Shown: positions 25,245 through 40,200 of the stretch, in pieces
Numbering within the stretch: the first letter of the stretch is position 1
Layout: every line of letters begins with the position of its first letter
NCBI GenBank assembly: GCA_025642075.2
Contig: JAODUO010000538.1
Coordinates: 152,501-216,500 of the forward strand
DNA: 64,000 nucleotides
From: Ridgeia piscesae
Taxonomy: Eukaryota; Annelida; Polychaeta; Sabellida; Siboglinidae
Reading direction: 5' to 3'
Notes under the pieces: model-generated
Told to the model about the DNA's origin: nothing
Database searches by the model: none
The model's input: the letters and a program-made list of their open reading frames with translations, nothing else
Program-made: the position numbers and the translations under genes

Positions 25245-28200
25245 ATGGCTGTCGCGTTGCAAAGAGCGCGCTCTACCACGCTTGCAGATATGCAGCTGGT
25301 GGAGCCAAGAAAGGAAGGTCCTGTACCTAATCATTTGCTCGAAACAAGTGAGTGTTTAGCTGCTTATATACGCCTAGACATGACATGCAAGTATTATACC
25401 TAGACGGCTAGAGTAGACGATACACAGCACCCTACCATATTAATTACATACATACTAACATAGTAATGATAGTTTACACGTCAACATGACACTGACAGCA
25501 GTACACTTTGTAAGTTTATTTGTATATACTTTTTCTAGCACCTTTACCCCTGAGACAGCACAGTTGTATATACACATATTCATCAGCATCAAAATCCAGA
25601 CTTATGGACAATGTTGATTATAGTTTAAACATGTACTGATGTAGAAATCACAGTACCAGCACTTGGCTCTTTTTAGCCTCTGGGCAAGGCCAGGCCAGTG
25701 TGATGAATGACAATGTCAATGACAATGTTTTCGTTATGTCCTTATACACAATGTAGCTCAGAGGACGTCCCTGTAGAGTTACGTTGTTTTTACGAAGTGT
25801 CTACGCGTACGTGAGCCGTATCTTTAGACCTGTGGCCTAACCGTACGTGAGGATGTTTTTCAATTCTGCGCGAGCATGCTGCATCCGTCTCGCTGCATCG
25901 GTACGGCGGAATTACATGCGGCAGTGATTTATTTCGACACTGTTAGATTTACTGACTGTCATAGGGCTATATATATATATGTCAACTTGCGAAAAAAATA
26001 ACACTCACAAAATCTCACGTATATTTAAAACTGAGTGCCAAAACAGTTTCCGTTCGTACGTACATCAACATGCATGCGCGAAAAAAACTCACATACTTTT
26101 ATATTTGTTTGCTAAAGTTACGGCAGGCACGCCCGAAAAAAATCACCTAGGCCTACTTTTAGATCTGAGTGCTAAAGATATGGCACTAGAGCTTATGTAT
26201 ATAAACATGCATGTTCTAAAAATACAGATCACGTAACCGAAAATAAAAGCATACTCATGCGCAGTATGAATGCCGTACTTTTAGACGGGCGGTCTAAATG
26301 TACGGTACACGTAGCCACTGCCTTGTTTTTATCATCTGTTTCGCTGCTTCAGTGTAGTTGAGCAGACAGCAACATGCAGTATTTAAGTCAACTATACCCA
26401 CCACAGTGTCTACAGTGTCACTCCCATGATCCAAACTTAATTACTGGAGGACCCCTAAGCTAGGTTTCCATATGTATGGATGTGTCATGCAGATGTGGTA
26501 TGCAGCAACAAATGGCTACATTGTATGCACTACAATGCATAGGAGTGATTTCATGTGCGGATGCAGTTTGTAGTGCGGATATGGATGCGGTAAACTGAAT
26601 CGGTCCATGTAGCGATTCAAAACGCATTTGCACAAGAAATTCCAAGGAGCGACGTCATTGCAGATGTGCTTTCCCAACTTAAAAATGGCAGAATGTATTT
26701 GCAGGAAGGTAGTAGTATTCTGTATCTGTCGCCGAGGATTGAAACATGCTGTTGCTGAATTACTACCATCAGTTCAAGTAGAAGTTGTTATAGAAGAAGA
26801 ACTACTTCTTATCCCGCTGCAGTTCATGAAATAGATGATTCTACACAACATATTTACTCCATTTTTAATGATGTTGTGAACCTACCAACAGTACCTTAGG
26901 CTTTACATCGTCTAGACAGAAGTGCATTCTATGAGCATGTATTTTTAATATATTGTTATTTATGTATTATTACTTTTAATGAATTTATATACCATAAATC
27001 TTTGCGTGCTTATGTTATTATTATGTGTATCTTAATAAATTACTTTTTATAATGTAATATTTTAAATATAATACCATACGTAAATGTACCTATTTTTTAT
27101 ATATATTTGGTTATTCCATGTACCTTTTACAATGTGCATGCCTATGAATGGGCTGATCCCTAAGATACGACGCATAGAGATGATGGTTGTCAAAAATAAA
27201 CTAATAATGAACATGGGAATCCTACAGTGCTCCCATCTTGTGGCGCTGTTAAAAATAGAGCTATACTGGCACTGTCAAAATTATAGTGCTAAACCCACTG
27301 CGATCTGCAATGTCTGAAATCACTCAAGATGCACGATGCTTGACACATCTGCAAATCATAGCCATTGCCGCATGCCGCATCCATATATATGGAATCTTAG
27401 TTTTACAGACGGGAGAACAGAACAGTTTTTGCTGTTTGAACTCTACAAATGCTTAATCCAGCAATATATACATGGCTGCGATGCAAGGGGAGCATTCATA
27501 GTGTTGAAATATTAATAGTGCAAAACATAAACAATTCATTTGTTAATCCTGTAACATGTTTGTAGGCAGGATTCTACAGTTATATAAGCAAATGTTAAAT
27601 TCCTTGACTGCAGTTGCAAATAAAATAGTAAACAGGAACTTACACTGTTGTCCAACATACGGAAAGGCTGATGGCGCTTGGCAAACTTCAATGTGCTGAA
27701 CACTGACATCACCAACATCTGCTGAACTTTTTTTAAACACAAAATACCAAATTTGAGGAGACTTAATAACACGGGTTTGCAATTGTCAAATGTTATACAT
27801 TACTTGACAAGAGTATTAAATTAATGTTTACAAAGTTTCAAAGAAATTGGGTAGTACATTTCACTTAGACTGTATGTTAATGTATTTGTCACACATTTCA
27901 GAGATCTATTCTAAGATTGGCCAGAATGATGTTGTCCAAGCACGGCCGGCTGTTGTCCACTTTGCTGGCTTTGAAGTCAACAAGACTCACACACAGAAGT
28001 TATTCCTTATCAACGTGGCAACAGAAGTCCACCGGATGGACGTCATTCCTCCACAAACAAAGTACTTCTACATCAAATACACAAAACAGGTGAGGAGTCT
28101 GTCTTAATGACCAGATCATACAAAGTATTACTTTTGGTCAATTTGTCAGAGAAGATAGAATCCAGTGTAAACATTAGTGGGAAAATAATTGAAAGAAGAC

Positions 28201-31200
28201 AGAATCCTAGTTACAATGACAGATGCTTTACATATGGACAACCCACATGAAAGATGAAATCATATTGTGTTAAAACACGACTAGATCAGATAGGTAAACA
28301 GAATAAACTACACATATGACACAAAGCTTGGAGTGATCATAGGAAGGAAGCATTATATCGAGGACAGTTGTACACTATACATTGCTGATTTAAAATTTGT
28401 AATTAAATCAATGGTTAAATTGAGTTTTCTATTTTGCATAAATAATGCAATACAGCAAGGACATAATAACTGTTTTTTAGATTTTTGTCATATTATCATA
28501 ATAATAACAATTTGTGTATGTGTATATGGAAAATATTAAGCCAAATGAAACAGCTAGACAATCTAAATATTACATAAAATTATTGTGTTTGCTTTTATTA
28601 TAAAGCACCCCAGAACAATTATTTTGATAGGGTGTAACATTTTGTATAAAACATTTGAGAATATGTTCTAACCTTCTAGGTTATGGGTAATTTTTGGAAG
28701 AAGTTTGAGACAGTTTAGCACTAGGTTTGTTGTGCATCTGTGATAAAGTTTCAACAAATATAGGCAGAATATAAACCTTGTTATTATCTGGCACTGTTGG
28801 CTCATGGAGTGGTGTTGTGATGTTGCTGTAGGACCGGTTGGTGGCAGGCAGTAGTCTGGTATGTACGGTTGAGTTTACACCGGACGAATGGCGTTACTAT
28901 TACGACTGTATCCGGGTCCACACCAAGGTGAGTGCAAAGCTTCATCTTTCTCTTCCTCTCACACAGTGCACGTGGTTTCCTCAAATTCATATAGCGACTT
29001 ATGAATTCTTGCTGTCAGCATATATTTTGTTCATGTCAAAACTTTTCAACCACAGACTTTCTCACTAGATTGTGGGGATAACTATTGTATGCTGATAAGA
29101 ATGTGATCATACTTACACCGTACATACAAGAAAGTGAATGGTCATACTTTCACAGTTCTTATGATAAACAGTTAAATTAGCTTTCATGTTCATCTTAATA
29201 ACATTGGGCATTGGTGATGTAACAAAATATATTTAAATACTTCATTTAGCTCTCTGTGAAAAACATGATTTTCAAAATGTTTAATGAGAATTTATTATTT
29301 AGCAAATTGTTTGTCTTTGTCCTTTATGGAATATTGCAAAACATCTTACCTTGAAAACATAGCGATTGTTTCGGAAAAATGTTGGTTAGTTGTTCCCTGA
29401 AAACATCAGACAGTGCCTGATTTATCACAATTATAACAACATTGAATTATAATTAAATTAATGTGACATTGGCATAAGTAATATTTCAAATGTGAGGATT
29501 GTGTCTGTCACTTACTTCACACCCTGTTTTCAGCTGATACTTGTGTGTTTGTTCCAGGGAGATGGAGACAACATTATTATTCCCATCCATGCCTATCCTG
29601 TGATGAATCCTTCAGACTTTCCATCTCATATTAAGTTCCCTCATGTCCCTGTCGGACAGTCGTAAGTAACATCACACTTCTTTGTGTATTGTGTTAAAAC
29701 ATTTATATGCATTTTTGTTTACTTGAAAAACTGGACATCTAGAAATATGAAAAATAAACACTGAGTAAAGTTTGCATCAATGAAGTTAAGCAGTTTTGAA
29801 TGATGATGAAGCATACCATACCCTTCATCCAGTTAGGAATTAACTACTAAGCTTGTCTGGCGCACCGTCCACTTGTGACCATGATCAAGGGTGAGACCTC
29901 GTCCTCGACACTTTTGAAATCCTAGTCCCAGATACTCCCACTCTTACTGGTGACCTCCAAAGGATGATAAAACAATAGGACCCTTCTTTGATGTGTCTGT
30001 TTTCAGACCAAAGTGTGAACACAAGTAGCTTAGTCACTGGAAAAAACCCTTGCATACCTCAATTTTGGAATGGAACCATTGGCTAACTAGTAAAACAATT
30101 TTTTTTATATAAACGTAAAATATAAACAAATAAGAAAATAAATAACAGACAATACCAGCTACCCTTCACAGCAAAGATAAAAATGTATCAACCTGTTTGT
30201 GTGTTGCTAGGGAGTTCCGAGTGGTTCCACTTCGCTGTCGCATCCCTGTAGACTTTGAGTTCCAGATTGAGTACGTCCAGCCAAATGAAGCTTTCACCAT
30301 AAATCCCATGTCAGGTCGGTCAAGTGCGAGATAACTGTGTCAGTGGGAACCTATACAGCCAACATTGTGCTGATGTAATGAAGAAATGCCTGTTCAATTT
30401 TTATTTATAAATTTAAATCTCTGCTTGTGTTTTTATTTGTATAATATGGAAATGTCACCAAATAAACTATACATTTCTTGAAATTACATACCATTTTCTG
30501 GATCATTAAAAACAGAGCAGTCATATGATGCAACTGACATGATAATGTTTTAATGGTTTATTTTGTTGAATCTAAGCATAATTATAACACCACCTTTTAA
30601 ATTATTAATCTTACCAATACAATTGTAAAGAATACTGTGACACACACCAGGCAATTCCCACCAGGTGGTTCTCGGTAACATTAGATATTAGCAAGATTGG
30701 TGTTGACATTGTTAACACAGTGACAACTTATGATGGGCTAAGTCTGCAATAATGGGATTATACCTAAGTTTATTGCATACACTGGATGCTTCTGCATTAC
30801 AAAACATAGTAACAGATGTGAGTCAGTCATCTTGATATGAACATATCTCCTTCAAAGACTGTGTATAGGATTGCACTGTTGTAGGTAACTCTAAAATTAA
30901 TAAAAACAATTGTTCACATCTGATTATGCAATCTGCATTTCCATAGTCTGGTATCACAATTCTAATGATCACAATAAATTCCCTCACATTTGGTCTTTTT
31001 ATCAGGATATACAAACACATTTATACAATTTTATTAAGCGTCTTGAACCTGGTTGCCTGAATTTGACAACTTACCCATGTGACTTTGTTTTCAGGTGTTG
31101 TGCCAGCCAATGGGGAGACAGACATTACTGTGATGTTTTCACCGACACAGTTCAACACGTGTTTCATGAAGCTGCAGATAGTGCTCTCTCAGTTCCAAGT

Positions 31201-34200
31201 GACTCCCATTGTCTGCACAATCACTGGCTCCTCTGTGCCGGGTTTGGAAAAGTAAGTGGTACAGTTTCAAGTGGAGAATTACAAGTTAGTAAACTGGATG
31301 AGTTGTTTGTCTTATGCAGAAAACGTATTTTTTCTGTCATGTTTCGTTTGCTATTTGTTAGACATCAGATAGCAGCACTATAGTGATTCTGAGGAGACAC
31401 GTTCAACAATTTCATGAGGCAGCTTTAATGATGTTGCTCTTCTTCCTCCTCAGAGAGCGCTCTCTAGCACTGGGAGGAGGAGACCTATCCATCCTTGACC
31501 CACGAGCCGTGTCTCCACTCCACCGGGCCAGAGCCAAGCGGAAAATGCGTCTCCAGGAGACGTCAGCTGGATTTTCTCAGAGACAGAAGTCTGAACCGGT
31601 ATCTGCCAAACTCTACCTCTCTTTCTTTTTGCCAGTTAACTCTGGGTGTATGGTGTAACTTGTTCCATTACTGTTGTTACATGGGTATTGAGTTAACAGT
31701 ATTGTCAGTGTTCTGTGGAAAACAAAACATGTTAAAAACCAACCTACTGATTGAAGATATTGTACATCACTTTTCCTTTAATTTCATAGAGCAAATGTTT
31801 TTGTTTGCCTTAAAATCCACATCATGTATTTGTAGATATTTTCAAGTAGCTATTTCCTCAAACATAGGCTCACTTTAATTGACTTATGCATTGTTTTGAT
31901 CCATTCAAGTTCCAAATAACCAGTATTTAACTTATTTATATAAGATCATTAAAGATGCTATGATGATTTCCCTCTGTGTGACTTATTTATATAAGATCAT
32001 TAAAGATGCTATGATGAGTTCCCTCTCTGTGACTTATTTATATAAGATCATTAAAGATGCTTGTGATTTCCCTGTGTGACTTATTTTATAGATTTAAGAT
32101 CAATGGTGATCTTCCCTTGTGAATGGAAGAGTACAGGGGGTTGAAGGTTCCAACCCACCTTAACACCCCTCATGGGGTGGCTCAAATCCTCCTACAGGAG
32201 CCGGGCAAAATGAAGATGCAAGACCTCAGGAAAGGTACGGCTGACACTGGGAACGGGGAAATGTTGAGTATGACGATTGTTTGTTTTTGTTGATGGGGTC
32301 CAGGGTGTGTAGTCTTCTGTTGTTGATGGTGTCCAGGATGTGTAGTCTTCTGTTTTTGATGGGGTCCAGGGTGTGTAGTCTTCTGTTGTTGATGGGGTCC
32401 AGGGTGTGTAGTCTTCTGTTGTTGATGGGGTCCAGGGTGTGTAGTCTTCTGTTGTTGATGGGGTCCAGGGTGTGTAGTCTTCTGTTGTTGATGGGGTCCA
32501 GGGTGTGTAGTCTTCTGTTGTTGATGGGGTCCAGGGTGTGTAGTCTTCTGTTGTTGATGGGGTCCAGGGTGTGTAGTCTTCTGTTGTTGATGGGGTCCAG
32601 GGTGTGTAGTCTTCTGTTGTTGATGGGGTCCAGGGTGTGTAGTCTTCTGTTGTTGATGGGGTCCAGGGTGTGTAGTCTTCTGTTGTTGATGGGGTCCAGG
32701 GTGTGTAGTCTTCTGTTGTTGATGGGGTCCAGGGTGTGTAGTCTTCTGTTGTTGATGGGGTCCAGGGTGTGTAGTCTTCTGTTGTTGATGGGGTCCAGGG
32801 TGTGTAGTCTTCTGTTGTTGATGGGGTCCAGGGTGTGTAGTCTTCTGTTGTTGATGGGGTCCAGGGTGTGTAGTCTTCTGTTGTTGATGGGGTCCAGGGT
32901 GTGTAGTCTTCTGTTGTTGATGGGGTCCAGGGTGTGTAGTCTTCTGTTGTTGATGGGGTCCAGGGTGTGTAGTCTTCTGTTGTTGATGGGGTCCAGGGTG
33001 TGTAGTCTTCTGTTGTTGATGGGGTCCAGGGTGTGTAGTCTTCTGTTGTTGATGGGGTCCAGGGTGTGTAGTCTTCTGTTGTTGATGGGGTCCAGGGTGT
33101 GTAGTCTTCTGTTGTTGATGGGGTCCAGGGTGTGTAGTCTTCTGTTGTTGATGGGGTCCAGGGTGTGTAGTCTTCTGTTGTTGATGGGGTCCAGGGTGTG
33201 TAGTCTTCTGTTGTTGATGGGGTCCAGGTTGTCTAGTCTTCTGTTGTTGATGGGGTCCAGGGTGTGTAGTCTTCTGTTGTTGATGGGGTCCAGGGTGTGT
33301 AGTCTTCTGTTGTTGATGGGGTCCAGGATGTGTAGTCTTCTGTTGTTGATGGGGTCCAGGGTGTGTAGTCTTCTGTTGTTGATGGGGTCCAGGATGTGTA
33401 GTCTTCTGTTGTTGATGGGGTCCAGGGTGTGTAGTCTTCTGTGTAGTCTGACTGAACATCACTTCAGCAAATCAGATTTCAGAATTGTTTCAAAAATGTA
33501 TTAAACTATCTTCCAACTGATGAACTTTTTTTCACTAATATGTGTTATTTTATATGTACAGCTGTAATTGGCTAAAGCAGAATTAGAAGGGGAAAATCTT
33601 CAGCAAGAACATCTTGGTTTTAATTGTCTTGTGTCCTCACTCCACCAAGCCCCAATGTGATTAGGAAATCCTCGCATACAGACAATAAACGTGTTGTCGG
33701 GATAAATCGAGTTGATGCCTAGTGAGAAGACATCGTCTTGTGGTGAACAGCACCATTTCTTTCTACAGATTGTGGTTGTTGTCAGACTTCAGTGTGTCCA
33801 CATGAATTGATGTATTTTTGATATGATATTTAATCTTTGCAGCAGTGTTGAGCAGGACCGCGAAGGACTCAACCGCCCCAACCAAGCAGATGAAGGTAGG
33901 ATGACCACACTGTCATGGACATTATACGAAAAACAGTTGGAAGAGTACAAATATGATCGTTTGACTTACTTGCTGACGTGGTAGACTGTTAGCGAGAAAG
34001 AATGTATGGAATTTGGGCTTATTTATTTGTGCATTAACATGGGAATAAAAGCCACTAGCATCTCAACTAACAACTGTGCAAGATATATGTGAAATGAAGT
34101 TGTCAAGAATCATTAACTCGACTGCTCCTGCATCAAACTATTCCAAATCTGGTTAAGATATGTTCCATATTAATAGATAATCACATATGGCATATTTTCA

Positions 34201-37200
34201 ATGAGTTGTTTTTCAACTTCTGGTTACACTCATCACCGTCATGGGGGAGGGGTTGTCTTGGGGGAGGGGTTGTCCCCTTTCACTCTGTTCTAGTTACTGC
34301 ACACTGTCCTGCTGTCAGCAACGGAAACTTGGGTTTTGTCCCTCAACCTTGTTTGTTATTTTCCTCTTGTCTACATAGTTTGAATGCTTGATTAGCAATA
34401 ATCGAGGCTGGTCATTCTGTGTAGCCTGGGTAGTTAATCTAGTCATAGGTTGTTCAAACAACTAATGAAAGAGTATCTTTTGTGTTCTGGTAAACTAGCA
34501 TGATTAGGCTATCTGCATGATGTATATGGTGGTCAAAGCTGAATCTACTCTGCTGAAGGGCTTATTATAGATGTGTTGTATCAAAGTCAGTTAGGAGTAG
34601 TCTGCGCAGTTAATTGATGCTATAAACCCGTTATAATTAGTGTATTGATTGATTATTTACAAATTGTTTGGTTTGTTGATAAGTATTGGACAACGAAAAT
34701 TTATTTTTAGTTAATAAATCAAATAAACAAACACTGGGTCATACATCAGCCACATTAGAATATAAGAACATTCTTAAATAAAAATTATTGATCATATTTA
34801 TTTATACCAAAATATGATCTCATTGAGAAAACATAGCATGTGTAAAAAAACTGCAAATTTAACTAAGTTATAGGCATAATTAATATGCTTAATCCATTAT
34901 CTATCATAATAATTATGTAGCACAAACTTTATTACTAAATAGTTAATATGGCTTACTAATAATACTGTTGTACATTGTTGAACATAATATTGTTTCGCAT
35001 TCCAGCGACTGTACTTGGTAAAATAGTTCCACTTGTTATGTAAATTAATAAACCTTGTTTAATTTTTTGGTCTAAGCAAATGCTTATATTAAACAGTATG
35101 ATAACTAAAAGTGTGTGTTTTGTTTGTATTAATTAATTATTTAATTAATTATGTTATTGCCGAAATGCTAAGTTTTAGTTTGAAATCTTTCACATTATGC
35201 TAATTATTAACATTTGTATTATATTATCTATATGTAACTGTATTATTTTGTTACCTGGTACTTGTATTTCCCTATTACAGACCACTTTCATATTTCTCCA
35301 CATCATGGCACATAATAGTTAATGCTTAGACTATAATATACAATTGTACGACCAGTCGGTGGAATTTATGATATATTTCAGCAGCTCCCTGCCTTTTCCT
35401 CCCCATCTACCCCCTTAGATCTGAAACATGCGCATATACGTCGTAAGATAATTACTCGGCCTTAAAACATTTGAAGACGTCTTGGATGATGTCCTCATTG
35501 TTGGTTCATTCTTCAGCATGAACACTCCCTGAAGTCTCTACCTTAAAGGGATACTCCAGTCAGTGACAGATTTACTGTATTCTGTATACTATATTGGTTG
35601 TGCATAGTAATTGTGCGTAAAGATAATTAATAAACAATTAAATATAGTATAATTGTATCGGAAACACTTCATGTTGGATTCAGGGCGCTGCCATCTTGAG
35701 ACTTATGCGCCAGTGACGTAAACCGCTTACGCCACTGGCGCATGCACGTTCTAACATCCTGTGTCTGTCCAATGGTATTTGATGTATCCAGTACGTCGCG
35801 GATTGCTTACGTCACTATCACAATTATTAGTGAAGATTCCGCCAATCCTTGCCTTTTTCAACAATGCGCCAGTGACATAAACGATCTGGCTTATGTCATT
35901 GGCACATATGTCTCAAGATGGCAGTGCCCTGAATCTAAGATAGCATGTTTTTATATCATTAAACTATAACTATTAACGATCTTTGTGCATAGTTGCTAGG
36001 CACAACCAATATAGTATACATATTTAAGTTAATACTGTGAACCTCTCACTGACTGGAGTATCCCTTTAAAGATGCTATCTTTTATGAACAAAAGTAGCTC
36101 ACAAAATACATAATTCCTTACTTTCAGCTACTCCTCGGCATATCCCCTGAGAAATCTCTTGTGTTCCCTGACTCTACCCCCTGCTGATTGATCTTGTCTG
36201 TTGTATCGTGAGTGTTGAGCGTGTGACCTTCACTTTGCAGGAGGCCATGTTTGAGATGGCACTTCGTAAGGACATCTACGAGGAGCGTCAGAACCAGCTG
36301 CGGTGGCAGGTGAAGATTGGTGAAGGACAGATGTCTCATCAGGACCGCCAGGTCGTCATGGTTGACCGGGCAGAAGCGTGGGAACAGTACAAGGTGAGGG
36401 GATTGTTACATTTATGTATGAAGACTATGCATTTCATCCTCATAATAAAGAGTGCTGCAGATTGTATAGACCTTAATTCTCTGTGTGCCCTGGATAACAA
36501 ATTAAAAATTATAATTTAAATTTAATTTAATTAAAAATTAAACATTTTAGTGCAAGTTCAGTTCTTTTTCTCACGGTTAGGTTTCATGGCTGATATTACA
36601 TGTACAGTTCATACTTATTTGAATACACCTTATGCCACACAATATGGCACATGATAGAGAATGGTTTAATGACATTACACTTTGATGTCGCGTTCATCAT
36701 GCCATTTTCATTTTGTGTATGGAGGAGCTTGTTTTAGTCTAGTTAGTAGTGTAGTATGGATGAAGAAGGAATTTCAAGTTATAAATTATGATTTCAACCA
36801 GACAAATGTACTGTGTTTTGCAATACCCCATGAGTGCATTTTTATGATTGACTATATGCAATGTTATGCATATGCATATACATATATATATATATATATA
36901 TGCATATGCATATGCATATATATATGTATATATATATGCAGTGTATATATGTATATTATGTGATACTTGTTCAACAGCATAAGCGTGGTGATCCGGTTGT
37001 GAAGTCAGAATATGAAAGAACTGAGTCCAAACTAATTTTCCGGCGGACGGTTCGAGATGCATCAGAGGTAAACATTAACATAGTTTATGAAATCTTAGAA
37101 TAAAAATATAAAACTAAGATATTAAAACGTGTTATACAGAAAGAATAAATAAAATAATACAGTAGAATTTACTAACATCATCGAATGCATTATATGTACA

Positions 37201-40200
37201 CGAGGGAGTATTTAGTATCAATACTAACCCAAGTTGTATTTGTGTTTTGCATGTTATTGATAAATAGTATTGTGTAGAATGTATTCAGAGGAAAATTACA
37301 TAATTCTTGCAATAATATTTTTGTGTATTATTTAAAAGGTATTATTTAAATAAATACACAGTAATATACACACAGTAATTGGTGACATCGTCAGTCTATG
37401 TACTATTGAGGAAGGATATTAAACATAATCTTTTAATTAATTTTAATTAATGTATAATTTGATAAAATATACAACACATTGCAGAATAGACACTGGACAT
37501 ATTGTTGAATAATGACGACATTGGATTGAAATAAAGTTTATATAAAGTGCGGACAGCTAAAGTATGGTTTAAACACATAATAATTGTAATTAAATATTAA
37601 AAAATGATGAGTGCATTAGGTTTCTAAAATGAAAGTAAATTCTAGAACCATTTACAAACTTACCTTACAAAAGTTGGCAGTGCCTTTACGGTAAGACCAA
37701 AATAGTCATACGTTATGATCCTTTGTAGTTTTTATCATTGTTCTGTGTTTTCGATCTGCAGGTGGCTCCCCGGGTGGCCAAGTTTGATACTTACGTCAAC
37801 GACATGTTTGCGGTGCGGCACCATATGTTGAATCAATTTCAGCAGGCAGCCCGGACAGTGAGTAGAACCCTCACACTGCACTGTCGGGACACAGCAGGAT
37901 GTAGTCGGAAAGAGAAATAAACAGTGGCAATAGAGGATAGAGGGGGAGTGGAGTTAGAGACAGTGAGACTGGAGACAAAGGTTATGAGAGTGGAGATAAA
38001 GATAGTGAGAGTGGAGATAAAAACAGTGAGAGTGGAGATAAAGACAGTGAGAGTGGAGATAAAGATAGTGAAAGTGGAGATAAAGATAGTGAGAGTGGAG
38101 ATAAAGATAGTGAGAGTGGAGATAAGGATAGTGAAAGTGGAGATAAAGATAGTGAAAGTGGAGACAAAGATAGTGAGAGTGGAGATAAAGATAGTGAAAG
38201 TGGAGATAAAGATAGTGAGAGTGGAGATAAAGATAGTGAGAGTGGAGATAAAGATAGTGAGAGTGGCGATAAGGATAGTGAAAGTGGAGATAAAGATAGT
38301 GAGAGTGGAGATAAAGATAGTGAGAGTGGAGATAAGGATAGTGAAAGTGGAGATAAAGATAGTGAAAGTGGAGATAAAGAGAGTGAGAGTGGAGATAAAG
38401 AGAGTGAAAGTGGAGGTAGAGATAGTGAGTGGAGATAAAGATAATGAGAGTGGAGACGTGCTGAGACACAAGTAAAATGGAATTGGTAGTAGAAGGAAGA
38501 AAAGACTCAATTTAAGCCAACGACAAGGGTCAGTGCCAGTCCCACCCCAGACTCAATAGCTAAGGAGGAGCTTGACAATGATGATGATTATAATGAACAT
38601 ATTTTGGGGCTTCTTTTTTCATGTTTTCATTGTTGGCATTTCACAGGAGACCTACTTAAGGTTTTCTGTGATCATTCTGTGTTTACATGTGATCATTTTC
38701 TGACTGTAGGTGATCATTCGGAATCGAGCGAACCAGAGACTGGTGCTGCTGAGACATATGATTCTGGAGTGGGGCAATATTGTCATCCACCGTAAGTACA
38801 CTGGTTCATTGATGTTACAAAATCAGGTAAAAAAAATGTTATGATATATCAGTGGATATAGAAAAGTGAGACTGATTTAACAAGACTGCCCCCTTCAGCA
38901 AAACACCACAAACATATCAAGAGTCCAGCATTTTTAACGTATGTATACACAACCCACCCATGAGATATATTTGACAGTTTTGTTTTTAACCATCTGCTGT
39001 TAGCAGTAAACAATGTTATTTATAGTTATGTGTCGACAAATATTTTAAGATTTTTTCATTCAGTAAACATTGTTATTTGTAGTTCTCTGTCTCAAAAACA
39101 ATATTTTCATATTTTTAATTTACATGGTCTGTTCTCTGTTATGTCATGTTCTTTGGTTCTTCTCTCACGTCAGATGGCTGGTACAACTACTTTGTGTCTA
39201 GGCCATGCATCTATATAGGAGCCTTTGTCTCTTCCAGAAGATGAATGATTTGCTGTGTTTATAATGATAATTGCTAATGTTTTGTTGATCATTTATTGAC
39301 AGCTGTGACAAGTAGAGAGTTGAGGGAAGATGTCACTGACCCGTTCAACTCGATGTCACTTCATGTCACCAAGATCAAGGGCATCACCTTCCCAACCTAC
39401 GTATCACCAGATGTCAAGGACGACATGGTTTGTATTCTTCTTGTGTAGTTCTAGTTGTGTCCAGCGTCGGCAGGTTCTATAAACTGATCAGTCTGTATAT
39501 AATGTGGTTACAATATTATGATCTTATGAAGTCTCATTGAACTAGTCAGTTTTTTCGAACATTTAGGCCAAGCCAACCTTTCTATGCTGGCGCTGAGTGG
39601 TCACTGCCAGGGTGCTTGTTGTTCTCAGTAGATCTTTTACATCCATATCTTCTCAGCCATATCTACTTGGCATAGAAAGACTTACTACTTACCTAAAATA
39701 TGGTAGAATGCCAAGGGACAGTGTGTCCACCACTTTGGCAATATGGTATTTATATATACTGTTGTGATTAATACCGTTGTTGCTTTGTCATTTGTTTTAT
39801 TTGTTCTATATATAACAGTCAATATTGTTATATGTATCACTGCTGTTTTTATTTTTGATCTTGTTATTGTTGTCATTATTGATGTTGTAATTGTTGCTAT
39901 TGCTGTCATTGTTACCATTGTTGTGATGTCGATTATGTCTACACTAGGCGGTGGACGCGCTGGGGGTGGTGCCCTACATGCCGACAGAAGTTGTCATCAA
40001 GAAGAAAGTTCCATACTTTAATCTCAAGGTCAGTTCATTCTTCTTTTATTCTGATGAGTTTGGTAGCTTGGGTGTAGGATGCAAGATTGTCATTTGAGAT
40101 GACCAGCATTCGTGTCCACATAGCATCTCGTCTAACCATGGGTCATTTCATTCTTGCCACTTTTCCTATAGCTGACACCCTATTTGAGACACCCTATGAG

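Noticed and set aside
32182..33504. Two long opposing frames of over 400 codons
   Set aside because: Both are products of the 33-bp tandem array, whose length is a multiple of three; they lie between two CFAP221 exons that join in phase without them.
37924..38475. Frames on both strands after CFAP221 exon 12
   Set aside because: They are translations of the 21-bp array; exon 12 ends at a clear donor at 37857 and resumes at 38710.
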